Assembly (NCBI RefSeq): GCF_014222285.1
Contig: NZ_JACKZS010000038.1
Coordinates: 1-45,251, forward strand
Source: Nostoc sp. UCD121
GTDB taxonomy: Bacteria > Cyanobacteriota > Cyanobacteriia > Cyanobacteriales > Nostocaceae
DNA length: 45,251 nt
Reading direction: 5' to 3'
The notes below the pieces were generated by a model. It was not told the DNA's origin. It worked only from the letters and a program-made list of their open reading frames with translations, and ran no database searches. This document shows, piece by piece, positions 1 to 9,176 of this stretch (position 1 is the first letter of the stretch; each line of letters starts with the position of its first letter). The position numbers and the translations under genes were made by a program.

Positions 1-43
1 ACCCCCTGCCCCCTTGCCTCTTGTTCAACCGCCCATTTAGCTA

Positions 44-1423
44 TTACTGTGCAACCCAAGCACCATGAAATCCATAAGGCACTCGTTGAGGAATTATCAC
101 CCGCGCTACAGGTTCAGCCGTTACATCTTGGGCATTCACCACTACTAATTCTGAAGTGTTTGAATTCTCATCATGAACGAAAGTCACAAGCCAGCCATCA
201 TCCTCAGCAATTGCACCAGGACGCGGCGCAAACACAGCTTCACCACCATAGCGTCCCTGTCCGAATTCGTGGGTTTGAGAATTTCCACTGTTTAAGTCGT
301 ACTTAATGATGCCTTCAAATAAAGGTAATGAACTATTCGCCATTTTGTTACTGTAGCCATATCGGGTTTTCCGCCCCAATAGATTTTCGTTTACGCGGGG
401 AAATTCTGATGCTACATCGTCTAACATCTCCTCACGCACTGTCCCCGTGCTGAGGTTAAATCGCCAGCGATACAAACGCGGGATATTTACTTCTGGATCG
501 GATTGCGAATTATCAGAAATCAACACAGTAGTAGAACTCATACGACAGGCGATAAGCACTACTTCATTTCCATCTTCGTAAGCATTGAGGGTATGAAAGA
601 CGTAGCAAGATGGGCTTTCAAACCATCGGATATTACTGTTATCACCATGACGTGGTAGAATGCCAAAACGACTGGGGCGATCGCGCTCGAACATCATCAC
701 AGGTTCTCCTCGTTGCGATCGCTCGGCGCTAAAAGTCAACGGAAAATCCATAAAAATAGTGTAGTTTTCAGTGATGGCGAAATCGTGCATCATCACTCCT
801 ATGGACAGGTCAATTGGCACTGTCCGCAAAATTTCGCCTTGTGCTGAGACAACACTATATTGCAGGTATGGCGGCGTAAATACAGAGTAGCCAAAGAATA
901 TCATCTCGCCCGTCACCGGGTCTACCTTGGGATGAGCTGTGAAGGCAGAGATTAGCTTCCCATTGTAGCTATACTCGCCAATGGTTTCCAATTCAGGAAG
1001 CTTGATGGCGTGTGGTTTACCACTTTCGTTCAGTGCCAACATCTGACCCGCGTGCCATACTAAGGCAGTATTGGCGGTGTTTTTGCGGGGGCCGTGGGGA
1101 TTATCCATTCGCGGTGGTTCTAAAAACCCACTCCACAGAGCCTTACCCGCTTCTCGTTCTTTTTTCCATCCGGCTGTCTGAACGTAGCGGTTACGATAAG
1201 TAGCTACGCCGTTGCTAATTTGCACACCATGTAGCATCCCATCACCATCAAACCAGTGATATTGACCGATGGGTGTCCATTGAGGGTTAGGGCCATTCCG
1301 TACAAACATCCCCGATAAATCAAGGGGTAATTCACCGATGACTGGCAATTTGTCGGTGGTGATTTCCTCACGGATTGGAGCAAAATTGCGATCGAGATAA
1401 GGATTGACTGCTATTGTTGGCAT
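44..1423 (-). CDS. Carotenoid cleavage oxygenase (RPE65/CCD family)
   Basis: Non-heme iron dioxygenase that splits carotenoids or apocarotenoids. The 459-residue length fits the family. The four iron-binding histidines can be placed at about H164 (FTAHPK), H213 (MMHDFA), H277 (YVFHTLN) and H453 (GFHG near the C-terminus). The N-terminal GMFVRNGPNPQ block and the HWFDGDGMLH block are also family hallmarks. The start ATG (1421-1423) directly abuts the stop codon of the PadR regulator gene upstream, so the two are almost certainly co-transcribed and translationally coupled. This suggests expression is set by the PadR repressor. The family is certain; the exact substrate (full carotenoid or apocarotenal) cannot be told from the sequence. 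Confidence 0.95.
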   Translation of the reverse strand: MPTIAVNPYLDRNFAPIREEITTDKLPVIGELPLDLSGMFVRNGPNPQWTPIGQYHWFDGDGMLHGVQISNGVATYRNRYVQTAGWKKEREAGKALWSGFLEPPRMDNPHGPRKNTANTALVWHAGQMLALNESGKPHAIKLPELETIGEYSYNGKLISAFTAHPKVDPVTGEMIFFGYSVFTPPYLQYSVVSAQGEILRTVPIDLSIGVMMHDFAITENYTIFMDFPLTFSAERSQRGEPVMMFERDRPSRFGILPRHGDNSNIRWFESPSCYVFHTLNAYEDGNEVVLIACRMSSTTVLISDNSQSDPEVNIPRLYRWRFNLSTGTVREEMLDDVASEFPRVNENLLGRKTRYGYSNKMANSSLPLFEGIIKYDLNSGNSQTHEFGQGRYGGEAVFAPRPGAIAEDDGWLVTFVHDENSNTSELVVVNAQDVTAEPVARVIIPQRVPYGFHGAWVAQ

Positions 1424-1990
1424 TTATAAAATTTGGTAATGTGATGGATATGGCTTTTGGTGAGCGATAACATTAATCGCTGTGTTCAACCAATTAATAT
1501 AAGTCTGTTCTCTTTTGATTAACAACTCCAGCACCAGCCTTTGCATTACCTGCTCACGGTTGGCAGAATCATCACCAAGTGATGGCAAATCAATAATTTC
1601 GCATTCAGCAAGCTTTTTGCTTCGAGCCGCCAATTGTTGTTCCAGTAGGTGAATGATGGCTTCATCCGATAACTGATCTGCAAAATGCAACTGGACTAGC
1701 ATTGGTTCTCGTACAGTTGGTAACGGCTGATGAGTCCCAAGCCATTGGGCAAATTCGGCTTTCCCTAGCTCCGTCACAGTGTAGACTTTGCGATTGGGGC
1801 GATCGTGCTGAATCTCAATCGTACAGGTAATCCAGCCTTGCTCAACTAGCTTATCGAGAGTTCTGTAAATTTGTGCCTGGTCTGCTGGCCACAAATGGGC
1901 AATGCATTGATCAAAGCAGCTGGTTTTGAGGTCGTAGCCCGTCATTTCTTGCTGCTGAAGAAGACCTAGAATTACGTATGCTAGGGACAT
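1424..1990 (-). CDS. PadR family transcriptional regulator
   Basis: A 188-residue winged-helix regulator. The N-terminus (SLAYVILGLLQQQEMTGYDL) is the classic PadR wHTH opening, followed by the PADQAQIYRTLDKLVEQGWI recognition/wing region. The C-terminal half (about residues 90-175) is helical and fits the dimerisation domain of Vir/PadR C-terminal type. PadR proteins usually repress genes and are released by small, often phenolic, ligands. It is the first gene of a two-gene unit with the carotenoid oxygenase, with zero spacing, so the oxygenase is its most likely target along with its own promoter. The AT-rich 2000-2110 region upstream would hold the operator; I did not find a clear palindrome. 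Confidence 0.93.
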   Translation of the reverse strand: MSLAYVILGLLQQQEMTGYDLKTSCFDQCIAHLWPADQAQIYRTLDKLVEQGWITCTIEIQHDRPNRKVYTVTELGKAEFAQWLGTHQPLPTVREPMLVQLHFADQLSDEAIIHLLEQQLAARSKKLAECEIIDLPSLGDDSANREQVMQRLVLELLIKREQTYINWLNTAINVIAHQKPYPSHYQIL

Positions 1991-2359
1991 TAAGACTGTT
2001 TTCCCATAATTGACATTTTCTCACTAGGTTCTATAACTATCTACTTCTTATAAGTTTATGCTAATATATGATTAATCCAATATAAGATACAACCGTTATA
2101 AAAAGATATGTTGATTTTCATACGTCTTAACAAGGGAACCGAATACATGAACTGAGATTGGGCAGATGGTTAATGGTGCTGTTTGTATAAGACGGTGCGG
2201 AAGTGGCGATGTATGTTGAGTGACGATCCTATAATCCTACGGGAATCTTACTAGGTAGAGTGTTGTGGGGAGAAAGTTGGAGCGGCAAGCGTCTACGCAT
2301 CGCTACGGTATCACTCAACAAGCTAGTTGTTCGCTACAGTCTATTGGCGATCAATACGG
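1991..2359. other. Intergenic region, no gene seen
   Basis: AT-rich from 2000 to 2120 (likely promoter side of the PadR gene), then a mixed stretch including a CTACGCATCGCTACGG segment of the kind common in Nostocales dispersed repeats. No coding, RNA or clear terminator signal was seen. Confidence 0.4.
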
Positions 2360-2827
2360 ATGCAGCAATTATTTAAGCCATTGAAGGCTATTGTAACGAG
2401 AGGATGGTTAACATTGACTTCTAACACACTTTCACAAAGAATACGTCAACATCAATATCTGCGTGATTTACGAAATAAATTACTCCACCTTCATAAGATG
2501 TTGTTGGAAACAGAACGCATTGCCTATGAACAGGTTAGTGGACGAGTATCAAGCGGAGAATTACTTCAGCTAGTTATCGCTCATGAACAATTTGCCTGGC
2601 TACATCGTATTTCTGAGGTAGTTGTGCAAGTTGATGAAATGCTCGAAGCTGATGAACCGATATCTTTGGAAGATTTTGAAAAGTTGATTGCTGATGTCCG
2701 CACGCTGATTGTACCGTTAGAGACGGGCAATACCTTCGAGAGAAAGTATTACAACGCTCTCCAGCGCGAACCATCTGCTGTGTTGGCACATGCAGAAATA
2801 TCAAGGTTTCTCATGTCTAAAGTTTAA
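2360..2827 (+). CDS. Conserved hypothetical helical protein
   Basis: Not recognised. An upstream in-frame TTG at 2327 is possible, but the ATG at 2360 (giving MQQLFKPLKAIV..., 155 residues) is the better start; neither has a strong Shine-Dalgarno. The protein is predicted almost all helical, with no transmembrane segment and no Cys. It is rich in Leu/Arg/Gln in the first 60 residues (RDLRNKLLHLHKMLLETERI) and acidic in the middle (VDEMLEADEPISLEDFEKL). Such a pattern fits a small helical-bundle protein. It stands alone between two minus-strand genes and ends in a hairpin that overlaps its stop codon. Function unknown. Confidence 0.7.
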   Translation: MQQLFKPLKAIVTRGWLTLTSNTLSQRIRQHQYLRDLRNKLLHLHKMLLETERIAYEQVSGRVSSGELLQLVIAHEQFAWLHRISEVVVQVDEMLEADEPISLEDFEKLIADVRTLIVPLETGNTFERKYYNALQREPSAVLAHAEISRFLMSKV

Positions 2828-2860
2828 GTCATTCCCTGTCACTCCGACAGGGCATGACTT
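2826..2860. terminator. Hairpin between convergent genes
   Basis: Two nested arm pairs, AAGTCAT/ATGACTT outside and CCCTGTC/GACAGGG inside, separated by single mismatched bases and a 5-nt loop. It overlaps the stop codon of the 2360-2827 gene. There is no long T-run, so termination efficiency is uncertain. Confidence 0.55.
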
Positions 2861-2933
2861 GGGATAAAATCCACTGGTATCAGATAACGAGCTTTGCGAT
2901 CGCTAGATGCTAGATAACAAAGATTTGACGCGA

Positions 2934-2962
2934 GTAGGGAGATTGCATTGCAACCTCCCTAC
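2934..2962 (-). terminator. Hairpin just downstream of the M3 oligopeptidase gene
   Basis: Arms GTAGGGAG and CTCCCTAC flank a 13-nt loop that itself contains the palindrome TTGCATTGCAA. It lies 11 nt beyond the stop of the minus-strand peptidase, a fitting place for a 3' end, though no clear U-tract follows. Confidence 0.45.
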
Positions 2963-2973
2963 AGTGGTATTGT

Positions 2974-5085
2974 TTAGTTTACAGCAGCACTGACTAAACC
3001 ATTGTGTCTGAGTAAAGCGATCGTACTTGGTTCACGACCCCGGAAAGTTTTAAACACCTCCATTGGATGCTGACCACCACCAAGTGCGAGTACCGTATCC
3101 CGATAACGCCGACCTGTAGCTTTTATAGCCTCTTCATCTTCTAGACCAGCTTCTTCAAAAGCGGCAAAAGCATCAGCACTAAGTACCTCAGCCCACTTGT
3201 AACTGTAGTAACCCGCCGCATAACCACCCTCAAAAATATGTCCAAAAGCACATAAAATTGCATCTTCTGGAAGGGGCTGTAAAACAGTAGTAGTCTTGGC
3301 TATGCGATGACGCACATCTGACGGAGTTTCATTACTATCAGGGTGATAGCGGTAGTGTAGTTCTAAATCAAGACTACTTAGGTGAATCTGCCGTAACATA
3401 GCAGTACCACTCATATAATTACGCGCCGCTAGCAGCTTTTGATAATAATGCTCAGGTAGGGCTTCACCAGTTTCATAATGCTTCGCCATTCCAAACAAAG
3501 TGGGTCGCTCATAGCACCAGTTTTCCATAAACTGACTAGGTAGTTCCACTGCATCCCACTCTACATTATTGATGCCTGCGGCTCCGGGATAATCAACCTT
3601 AGTAAGCAGATGGTGCAATCCATGACCAAACTCGTGGAACAAAGTTTCTACTTCATAGAAGGTCATCAAACTAGGTTTACCATCTACGGGAGGACTTTGA
3701 TTACACACCAAATAAGCTACAGGTAAGCGGATGGTAGTGACACCATTTTCAGTGATTTTAGCCCGATTGATGCACACATCCATCCAAGCACCACCGCGTT
3801 TTTCGGCTGGACGGCTGTAAGGATCTAAGTAGAAATAGGCTATAGGAGAACCAGTTTCGTCAGCAATTTGGAAATAACGCACATCCTCATGCCAGACTGG
3901 GGCTTGACCATCGGCAGAAGTGACAGTGACACCAAACAACCGCTTGACTAGTCCAAATAAGCCGTCTAACACTTGGGGAAGCGGGAAGTAGGGGCGCAAT
4001 TCTTCAGCAGTAAAGGCAAACTTTGCTTCTCGTTGGCGTTCTGCCCAAAAGCTGATATCCCAGTGTTTTAAATCTTCAGCTTCTGCTGCTCCCTGTGCTG
4101 CGGCAAAAGCTTTGAGTTCTACCAAGTCTTTGACAGCAGCATCATAACTAGCGTGGCGTAGTTCTTCTAAGAGGGCGTTGACTGCCTCAACATTAGGAGC
4201 CATTTTACTAGCCAGACTCAATTGGGCAAAACTTTTAAAGCCTAATATATCTGCGAGTTCTTGGCGCAACTTCAAAATGCGCTCAATTAAGGGGTTGTTA
4301 TCCAAATCGCCAGCAGAAGCGCGGGTGATATGAGCTTTGTAAAGCTTTTCACGCAAATCTCGCCGGGTGCTGTGCTGCATGAAAGGGCCATAGCTGGGGA
4401 AGTCTAAAGTAATCCGCCAAGGGCCATTTTCTGGTGTGGCGTTACTTTCGCCTGCTGCACGAGCAACTTGGGCTGCTAGACTCACTAAGCTTGGTGGTAA
4501 ACCTTCAATTTCCGCTTGTGTTGTTAGGGTTAAGCTGAAGGCTTTCGTGGCATCAAGTACATGGTTAGAAAATTTGGTAGAAAGTTCTGCTAACTCCATC
4601 TGTATGGCGTTGAAACGCTCTCTTACCTCTCCTTGTAAGCCAACACCAGAAAGTTCTGCATCTCGAATGGCGGCTTCTACAATGCGCTGTTGGGCTAATT
4701 CTAAAGTTGCCCAATTGTCACTGGTACGGAGTGCTTTAAAAGCATTGTAGATAGGTTGACTTTGACCCAGCTTGTTGATAAATTGTACGACTAGTGGCTG
4801 TACGATTTCATGAGCTTCGCGCAGTTCCGGGCTATTTTTAACACCCATTAAATGATTCACCACCCCCCAACTCCAGGTAAGCCGTTCTGTCAGCTTTTCT
4901 AAAGGTTCTACTAAACTACTCCAAGTAGGCTGTACACTAGCTTCTAAGGTGGCAAGCTGCTGCTCAAGTTCTGCCAACAGCTGATTGAAGGCTGGTACTA
5001 CTCGTTCTGGTTTAATCTCTGCAAAGGGAGGTAAGCCAACGCCTTGGAGTAAGGGATTTTCGGAAATAATGGTACTTGCACTCAT
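2974..5085 (-). CDS. prlC: M3 family metallopeptidase, oligopeptidase A type
   Basis: Cytosolic zinc endopeptidase that degrades oligopeptides, including cleaved signal peptides in E. coli (OpdA/PrlC). The 703-residue length is typical. The zinc motif HEFGH is at residues 484-488 in FHEFGHGLHHLL. The third zinc ligand is probably E514 in NVEWDAVELPSQFMENW. The block PYSRPAEKRGGAWMD before the zinc site is also characteristic. No signal peptide or membrane segment is seen, so it should be soluble. It appears to be a single-gene transcript; its upstream region (5086-5160) is AT-rich. Confidence 0.96.
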   Translation of the reverse strand: MSASTIISENPLLQGVGLPPFAEIKPERVVPAFNQLLAELEQQLATLEASVQPTWSSLVEPLEKLTERLTWSWGVVNHLMGVKNSPELREAHEIVQPLVVQFINKLGQSQPIYNAFKALRTSDNWATLELAQQRIVEAAIRDAELSGVGLQGEVRERFNAIQMELAELSTKFSNHVLDATKAFSLTLTTQAEIEGLPPSLVSLAAQVARAAGESNATPENGPWRITLDFPSYGPFMQHSTRRDLREKLYKAHITRASAGDLDNNPLIERILKLRQELADILGFKSFAQLSLASKMAPNVEAVNALLEELRHASYDAAVKDLVELKAFAAAQGAAEAEDLKHWDISFWAERQREAKFAFTAEELRPYFPLPQVLDGLFGLVKRLFGVTVTSADGQAPVWHEDVRYFQIADETGSPIAYFYLDPYSRPAEKRGGAWMDVCINRAKITENGVTTIRLPVAYLVCNQSPPVDGKPSLMTFYEVETLFHEFGHGLHHLLTKVDYPGAAGINNVEWDAVELPSQFMENWCYERPTLFGMAKHYETGEALPEHYYQKLLAARNYMSGTAMLRQIHLSSLDLELHYRYHPDSNETPSDVRHRIAKTTTVLQPLPEDAILCAFGHIFEGGYAAGYYSYKWAEVLSADAFAAFEEAGLEDEEAIKATGRRYRDTVLALGGGQHPMEVFKTFRGREPSTIALLRHNGLVSAAVN

Positions 5086-5745
5086 GGTTTTGTGTGAACT
5101 GCGAACGAATAAAAATCAACAATGATTTTTATTTATATATATCTTCTAATGTAGCGATCGCTGTACTAAATAGTCTTACCATTCTGATAAAAAGGCAAAA
5201 AAAGCGAGAATGACTGACAAATTTATCCTGATACAGCTATTTTGTGTCCTTTGTGAATGATATCTGACAGAATGACAGTTCCAGAAATATCAGCGAAAGT
5301 CTCTGAAACAGGAAAGATTAACCAGGGAATAAGCCCAATAGCAAGATATGCAGAATCGCAGGTGGAAAGGTTGAAGAAAATAGTTGTGTAGAGGCGTTGG
5401 AGTCGGCGTAGCCTCTTACAGAGAAGCGGCTTATCCCTTGGTATCGATCCTGATAGTATTTAGCTAACTTAACTTGAGTTCATGCGATCGCCAAAAGACA
5501 TCATAATGTAGTATGTCAAACAGGTAGCTCGTCCGCCAGCATCGGCGTTAACCTGAAAGCGCAGTTTCAGTTCAAGAATTCTACGCTTTTTAAGCGCGGG
5601 AGTGTTAAATTAACTGAGCGCGATCGAGCATCTTTACCGAACCGACAAGGGAGGCTCGACTTTTATGATTTTATTTGGCAACTCATCTTTTTACTCGTAA
5701 AATCGAAGACAAGATCAAGGTCAGTAGAAAAGAGTCCCTAAATTA
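5086..5745. other. Long intergenic region with a possible structured leader
   Basis: No recognisable gene. It includes a small palindrome at 5392-5418 (AGAGGC/GCCTCT arms) and, from about 5500 to 5690, a GC-richer segment with several local stems (CTGAAA-gcgcag-TTTCAG, ACGCTT/AAGCGC-like). A strong Shine-Dalgarno-like GGGAGG at about 5649-5654 follows, then an ATG at 5664 opening an 11-codon reading frame (MILFGNSSFYS, stop). This could be the 5' leader of the gene at 5746 or a separate small RNA. I could not match it to a known RNA family. Confidence 0.35.
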
Positions 5746-6702
5746 ATGAATACGTTAATCAGTCAGGGTGGAAGAGTTATCACCAAACCTCAGATGGTAG
5801 ACCGAATAAACGATATCGGTTGGCAAGCTCACCAAGGGAGCGTTGCTGCGATTATTCAGTTATTAAATGAAAAGCTAGCCAAATCTGGTGTCAGAACTAG
5901 AGCCATTTTTTCTGATGGTGTTTTACAACTTCTGTGCGAGGCGGCTAGGATAGAGCAACTTGAGCAATCTCCCCTCGTAGAACAAATCCAGCAAATTCTT
6001 GAGTCTATTGCTCCGCGCCACATTCGCCGAGTCAATATCAACAGTCGGATTGTTCGAGAACAACAATTACTATGGTTAAAAGAGATAGATAGCGATCGCG
6101 ACAACCAATTGCTTTGGTCACAGGAAATTGCCTTAATTCAGCCCAATATTGTAAAGCAACTAATTAAAGATTTCACAGACGCTCAAGCTGAACTAGGAAA
6201 ACCAAATTTTCCTAAAACTTCAGTCTCTCGTCCTTTGGTACTTATTAACAAAGAAAAACACAGCAATAAATCTAAAACCAAAGTGTTAGCAGCAGCTGGT
6301 TTATGCTCGCTGCTGTTGCTTAGTTGGATTGTTTATGCCCAGCTAGGTGATAAACTGAAAAACCTAATTCAACCACAAACTTCCAAATCTTTAACTACAG
6401 AAAATACTAACCAGAGAAAAGCCCAAACACCATCTCGTGTTCCTAACAATAGCTTTGATGAGCCAGCTGATGACCCATTTTCAACATCTGTGCGAATTGC
6501 AAATCTTGCTTCTGCATCTGGTAAAACAGCCACAAGCTCAACTCAATGGCTAGAGATCGCTGCTAAATGGCAACGAGCTTCAGATTTAATGAGTACAGTA
6601 CCACAAAACCACAGCCGTTATCAGGAAGCTAAAATTCGGACTCAACTATATAAGAAATATAGTGAGGCGGCGCAGAAAGAAGCCGATAAGAGTAAATCTT
6701 AG
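5746..6702 (+). CDS. Membrane-anchored hypothetical protein
   Basis: Not recognised, though it resembles conserved cyanobacterial hypothetical proteins. It has 318 residues. Residues 1-175 form a soluble, mostly helical N-terminal part. A single transmembrane segment follows at about 183-202 (VLAAAGLCSLLLLSWIVYAQ), preceded by a Lys-rich stretch (KEKHSNKSKTK), which predicts the N-terminus in the cytoplasm. A Ser/Thr/Gln-rich linker leads to a C-terminal helical piece (about 270-318, WLEIAAKWQRASDLMSTVP...) that reads like one TPR-like helical hairpin. An in-frame TAG just upstream fixes the ATG at 5746 as the first possible Met; there is no strong ribosome binding site. Function unknown. Confidence 0.75.
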   Translation: MNTLISQGGRVITKPQMVDRINDIGWQAHQGSVAAIIQLLNEKLAKSGVRTRAIFSDGVLQLLCEAARIEQLEQSPLVEQIQQILESIAPRHIRRVNINSRIVREQQLLWLKEIDSDRDNQLLWSQEIALIQPNIVKQLIKDFTDAQAELGKPNFPKTSVSRPLVLINKEKHSNKSKTKVLAAAGLCSLLLLSWIVYAQLGDKLKNLIQPQTSKSLTTENTNQRKAQTPSRVPNNSFDEPADDPFSTSVRIANLASASGKTATSSTQWLEIAAKWQRASDLMSTVPQNHSRYQEAKIRTQLYKKYSEAAQKEADKSKS

Positions 6703-7266
6703 TACCGTTTTGTGTGAAATCGTAGCGTTTTTAAACGCACTAGGTAGCAAAGCCAAGTGCATAAGCGCTTCTCTACGAGACGCTACGCGTAGCTTGCTTC
6801 CACGAAGTGGTACGCCTTCGCGCAGGGTAGGGGCACAGAGTCTTGCCAAATTTAACTCGCTACGAATTAGTTAAATGCTGTACTTGGTTTTTAATATCTC
6901 AATAACAACTTCAATAAATAGCCAATTCCTTGTACTAAGGTGAGGATAGCTAATTTTAATTGAGACTACCAAACAATTAAATATTCAATAATTTATAATG
7001 ATTATTAAGAGGCTACTATTGGTAATTTATTATTACCACTTTTTACAGTAAATTTTATAATGAGATAATTTTAATATTTTATAGAGTATATAATTAAATT
7101 AAAAATTTTTATCTTAGCGATTAAATATCCATTAATTAGTAGGAACGTAATACCGTTAGTTACAATTTGAAAAAATCGACCTTACTGTTAATAAAGTCGA
7201 TTTAATCAAGCGGATTAATTCATGGAGTCAATCTCAAATCCAAAATCCAAAATGTGGTATCATCCC
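6703..7266. other. AT-rich intergenic region with dispersed repeat sequence
   Basis: From about 6755 to 6840 there is GC-rich repeat-like sequence (CTTCTCTACGAGACGCTACG and ACGAAGTGGTACGCC) typical of small dispersed palindromes in Nostocales. From 6880 to 7260 it is strongly AT-rich. Near 7229-7252 there is a short CAAATCC/CAAAATC tandem. No gene seen. Confidence 0.4.
7173..7203 (-). terminator. Probable terminator of the ABC transporter gene
   Basis: Arms AAATCGAC and GTCGATTT with a 15-nt loop. Read on the minus strand, the second arm runs into a T6 tract (GTCGATTTTTTC), as in a Rho-independent terminator. It lies 64 nt past the stop of the minus-strand transporter. Confidence 0.55.
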
Positions 7267-9087
7267 CTAACTTAGGAGTTCTCCTGTTTCTTGTAGGGAG
7301 TGCAAGCGGCGGTAAATGCCTTCTTGATGCAAGAGTTCATCGTGGCTACCCACCTCTACAATCTTTCCTTGCTCCAAAACTACAATTTTATCTGCTTCTC
7401 GCACTGTACTTAAACGGTGGGCAATCACAATAGTGGTGCAAGTACCCTGAATCGATCGCATCGCTAGCTGAATTGAACGCTCAGACTCATAATCTAAGCT
7501 AGAGGTGGCTTCGTCAAAAATCAGCACGTCTGGTTTCACTAGCAACGCCCTCGCAATTCCTAACCGTTGTCTTTGTCCTCCAGATAATCTGACACCTCGT
7601 TCTCCCACGACAGTGTAATAACCTTTAGGTAAGTGCTGCACTACTTCATCGACTCTGGCAATTCTACAAGCTTCCTGAACCTCCTCCAAACTAGCATTTG
7701 GTCTGCCGTAGGTGAGATTATCCAATATCGTACCGTTGAAAACATCTACTTCTTGGTGAACGATCGCTAATCTCCGTCTATATTTACCCACATCCAAAGT
7801 CCGAATATCTTGACCATCAATCAAAATTTGGCCTTGTTGAGGTTCGAAATATCGCAACAGCAATTTCACTAAAGTAGACTTACCAGAACCGGAACGCCCC
7901 ACTAATGCCACTGTTTGGTATGGCTCAATCAACAAGTTAATATCTTGCAAAACTTTACGCTTGGCATCATATCCAAAACTGAGGTGCGATAACTCAACTT
8001 TTCCAGTAAATTTATAAGGTGATTCTGTCTGGTCCCTCTCTTCTAAAAGACTAGCTGAATCAGATGCAGTTGGCTCTTGCAAAAATTCGTGAAACCGCAG
8101 CATAGGAGAATAACGGCGGGCAAAAACTTCTGCCAAATTACTAATAGGTTCTAATTCGGCATAAGCCATGCTAGAAAGAGTTAAGGTCATGACAAAGTGA
8201 CCGAGAGAAATTCTCCCATTCACTGTTGCTGCTAAAGTCAAACCCAGAATTGTAAATACACAAAACTGAATTACGGTTCTTTGCCAAGTACCCAGTATCG
8301 TATAACCTTTGTGGATGCGATAATCAAGCACCGTTAGTTCACGATCCAAACGTTGCTTTTGCCGCTTCAGTTCCCTAGCTTCTGTCGCAAATGCTTTCAC
8401 CGTTTTGATATTGGTGATTAATTCAGAAGTGCGGCTTTCGGTGTCCTCTCCATATTTATCCAGACGACTTTCATACCTAATTAGCTGTTGTAAACTTTTC
8501 AAGCTGAAGCTAAGAATAATTACAAAGGAAATTAGATATAAAATTGCAATCCGCCACTCAATGAACAAGATAAACACAAAAATCCCCAGCACACGAGCCA
8601 GTTTAGGAATCAACTGTCCGGCAATTTCAGGGTAACTAAAAGTGTGGTTGGAAATACCTCTAGCTACTCTTCCGGCAATGCGTCCAGGGTTATTTTCATC
8701 ATAAAATTCTAGTGGGAGAGTAAGAACTTTAGCGATCGCTGTTTCGTTTTTCTCTCGACGAGACCTGAAGGCTATATCCCAATGAAACCAATTGCTTAAC
8801 CAAGGTTGTGTAGGCGCTCTGACTACTGTGACAACGAAAATTAACCCCAGTAATACACTCAAAGATAGAGTTTGATTAACTGGGTAATTAGTGATGTCAG
8901 AAAAAGTTGCGATCACACTTTGAAGTGGTTTATCTAAAGGTTGAGCAGACAAAACGTTTAAAATCTGCCCAATCGCGTAAGGTACAACTAAATCAATAAC
9001 TTCATAAATGCTAGATGCTGTAATACTGAAAACACTCAGTTTCCAGTCAGAACGAAAGTAATTGACAATATCTTGAAATTTGGCCAT
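7267..9087 (-). CDS. ABC exporter, fused membrane and ATPase domains
   Basis: Half-size exporter of the MsbA/HlyB-like type (type IV fold), likely working as a homodimer in the inner membrane. A GTG at 9096 would add three residues (MCIMAKF), but the ATG at 9085-9087 (MAKFQDIV) is more natural. Counting from the GTG: membrane domain about 1-330 with hydrophobic segments near 25-45, 78-95, 165-200 and 273-310; Walker A GRSGSGKST at 400-408, Q-loop Q448, signature LSGGQ at 504-508, Walker B with E529, H-loop H560. There is no C39 peptidase domain, so it is not a leader-cleaving RiPP exporter. It carries no marker of substrate; lipid, drug or peptide are all possible. It is separated by about 80 bp from the gene at 9177, which is in the same direction. 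Confidence 0.93.
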   Translation of the reverse strand: MAKFQDIVNYFRSDWKLSVFSITASSIYEVIDLVVPYAIGQILNVLSAQPLDKPLQSVIATFSDITNYPVNQTLSLSVLLGLIFVVTVVRAPTQPWLSNWFHWDIAFRSRREKNETAIAKVLTLPLEFYDENNPGRIAGRVARGISNHTFSYPEIAGQLIPKLARVLGIFVFILFIEWRIAILYLISFVIILSFSLKSLQQLIRYESRLDKYGEDTESRTSELITNIKTVKAFATEARELKRQKQRLDRELTVLDYRIHKGYTILGTWQRTVIQFCVFTILGLTLAATVNGRISLGHFVMTLTLSSMAYAELEPISNLAEVFARRYSPMLRFHEFLQEPTASDSASLLEERDQTESPYKFTGKVELSHLSFGYDAKRKVLQDINLLIEPYQTVALVGRSGSGKSTLVKLLLRYFEPQQGQILIDGQDIRTLDVGKYRRRLAIVHQEVDVFNGTILDNLTYGRPNASLEEVQEACRIARVDEVVQHLPKGYYTVVGERGVRLSGGQRQRLGIARALLVKPDVLIFDEATSSLDYESERSIQLAMRSIQGTCTTIVIAHRLSTVREADKIVVLEQGKIVEVGSHDELLHQEGIYRRLHSLQETGELLS

Positions 9088-9176
9088 GATGCACACCGTC
9101 CAAGAGCGCGATCGTGAGCTTGGAATTTATATGCTACAGGTGTAATACAAGTTAGTCAAGGTCTATTAGGTTGAAA

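Noticed and set aside
5392..5418. Terminator of a plus-strand gene
   Set aside because: No gene ends nearby on the plus strand and no T-run follows; it looks like a dispersed palindrome.
7267..9087. Exporter for the RiPP-like peptides
   Set aside because: It lies 25 kb away, has no C39 peptidase domain, and nothing links it to the locus.
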